From Acidobacteriaceae bacterium (lineage in GTDB: Bacteria > Acidobacteriota > Terriglobia > Terriglobales > Acidobacteriaceae), in assembly GCA_003135495.1 (NCBI GenBank), contig PLBX01000001.1, positions 1 to 5,854 on the forward strand: a stretch of DNA of 5,854 bases, in the 5' to 3' direction. The notes beneath the pieces were generated by a model. That model worked only from the letters and a program-made list of their open reading frames with translations, was not told the DNA's origin and made no database searches. Both the position numbers and the translations under genes were made by a program. Below are positions 5,459 to 5,854 of the stretch, piece by piece (the first letter of the stretch is position 1; each line of letters begins with the position of its first letter).

Positions 5459-5639
5459 TATTCTCCGCTTAACGCTCTCGGCACCTAAAGAACAAGCTGC
5501 GACAGCAACGCAAACGGAGACTGGCGAAACCGGTTCACTGACTGTGTTGGTCGGACTGACGGATGCGCGGCAGGTCCTGCGGGTGTTGTTAAGATTGACT
5601 TGCGCTTGAGAATAGCCACCCGACCGAGGCGTGGCGAAC
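5459..5639. other. Flanking intergenic stretch between the transposon and the CDF gene
   Basis: This 181-bp piece lay between the propeller gene and the CDF gene before insertion. No convincing gene is seen. One + strand frame (about 5460-5608) is open and reads like SAPKEQAATATQTETGETGS then LTVLVGLTDARQVLRVLL, but it has no start codon in either the present or the reconstructed pre-insertion sequence. It is either a decayed remnant or chance. The CDF promoter should lie here; TTGACT at 5595-5600 could be a -35 box, without a matching -10. Confidence 0.4.
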
Positions 5640-5854
5640 ATGTCGGAACAAATCGTACAGACCAAGAGGGATCAACCGTCGCTCCGAAGGAAGGAGCAGG
5701 ACTTGAGCGATGCGCATTTCGCCATGCGTCTTTCCCTTATTATTGGGCTGGCAATGCTGATCGGTAAGACCACAATGTATTTCCTGACTTACTCGGCTGC
5801 CATTTTTTCCGACGCAGCCGAATCGGTCGTCCACGTGATCGCCGTGGGGTTTGC
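5640..5854 (+). CDS. Cation diffusion facilitator (CDF) family transporter, N-terminal part
   Basis: The first 71 residues are visible and the frame runs off the right edge. CDF proteins export divalent metals (Zn, Fe, Mn, Co and others) from the cytoplasm in exchange for protons, as inner-membrane dimers with about six helices and a cytoplasmic tail. Here a charged N-terminus (1-27) precedes TM1 (about 30-51, LSLIIGLAMLIGKTTMYFLT). The family's TM2 signature follows: AAIFSDAAESVVHVIAVGF (53-71). In CDFs the metal site of TM2 is typically H/D-x3-D; by alignment the positions here are E61 and H65, so metal preference may differ. The start ATG 5640 has only a distant GAGG (5625-5628); a GTG at 5631 is an alternative. 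It belongs to the host genome, not the transposon. Confidence 0.8.
   Translation, partial: MSEQIVQTKRDQPSLRRKEQDLSDAHFAMRLSLIIGLAMLIGKTTMYFLTYSAAIFSDAAESVVHVIAVGF

Noticed and set aside
5435..5834. Minus-strand ORFs at the right edge (76 and 81 codons)
   Set aside because: One starts opposite the CDF gene and crosses the element end, the other is antisense to the CDF N-terminus; neither has a ribosome site or domain.
1..5854. CRISPR array, tRNA or rRNA genes, riboswitch
   Set aside because: No regularly spaced repeats, no cloverleaf-like segment and no recognisable aptamer core were seen by eye.

Overview
The window is bacterial DNA of about 50% G+C. The large beta-propeller protein at the left edge carries repeated 'TGxLT..GSPF' motifs, a style I associate with soil Acidobacteria. 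That assignment is an inference, not something the sequence proves.

Layout. (1) Positions 2-1564: the 3' part of a YVTN/lactonase-like beta-propeller gene on the + strand, open at the left edge. (2) Positions 1565-5450: a 3,886-bp insertion bounded by 18-bp terminal inverted repeats (GGTAATTATCCCTYGACA, 17/18 identical) and flanked by an 8-bp target duplication (TTAAGTAA / TTAGGTAA, 7/8). It encodes an IS1595/ISXO2-type transposase, and 8-bp duplications are the rule for that family. The element is far longer than a transposase needs and carries passenger genes. (3) Positions 5459-5639: an intergenic stretch. (4) Positions 5640-5854: the start of a cation diffusion facilitator (CDF) transporter, cut by the right edge. 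Before the insertion the propeller gene and the CDF gene were neighbours about 180 bp apart. The transposon landed at the propeller gene's stop codon without breaking the reading frame.

Inside the element a rightward set contains: a 89-aa helical protein; the transposase, broken by a +1 frameshift between its first and second catalytic aspartates; an 84-aa cysteine-rich zinc-ribbon-like protein; a frameshifted gene of about 120 codons; and a 59-aa single-pass membrane protein. A leftward set starts just inside the right terminal repeat: a 317-aa trypsin-like serine protease homologue with a visible His/Asp/Ser triad and no signal peptide, then a 68-aa zinc-ribbon protein. The two sets converge on a hairpin at 4078-4098. 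Between the + strand genes, around 3100-3499, two weaker leftward ORFs lie in tandem; one encodes a further zinc-ribbon-like segment and may be a decayed or overlapping gene.

The most notable object is this passenger-carrying IS1595-family transposon and its unusual cargo, a predicted cytoplasmic trypsin-fold protein with several tiny Cys-rich proteins and a small membrane protein. The broken transposase, broken cargo gene and diverged target duplication suggest an ageing copy, probably immobile unless a transposase is supplied in trans. The cargo's function cannot be read from the sequence.
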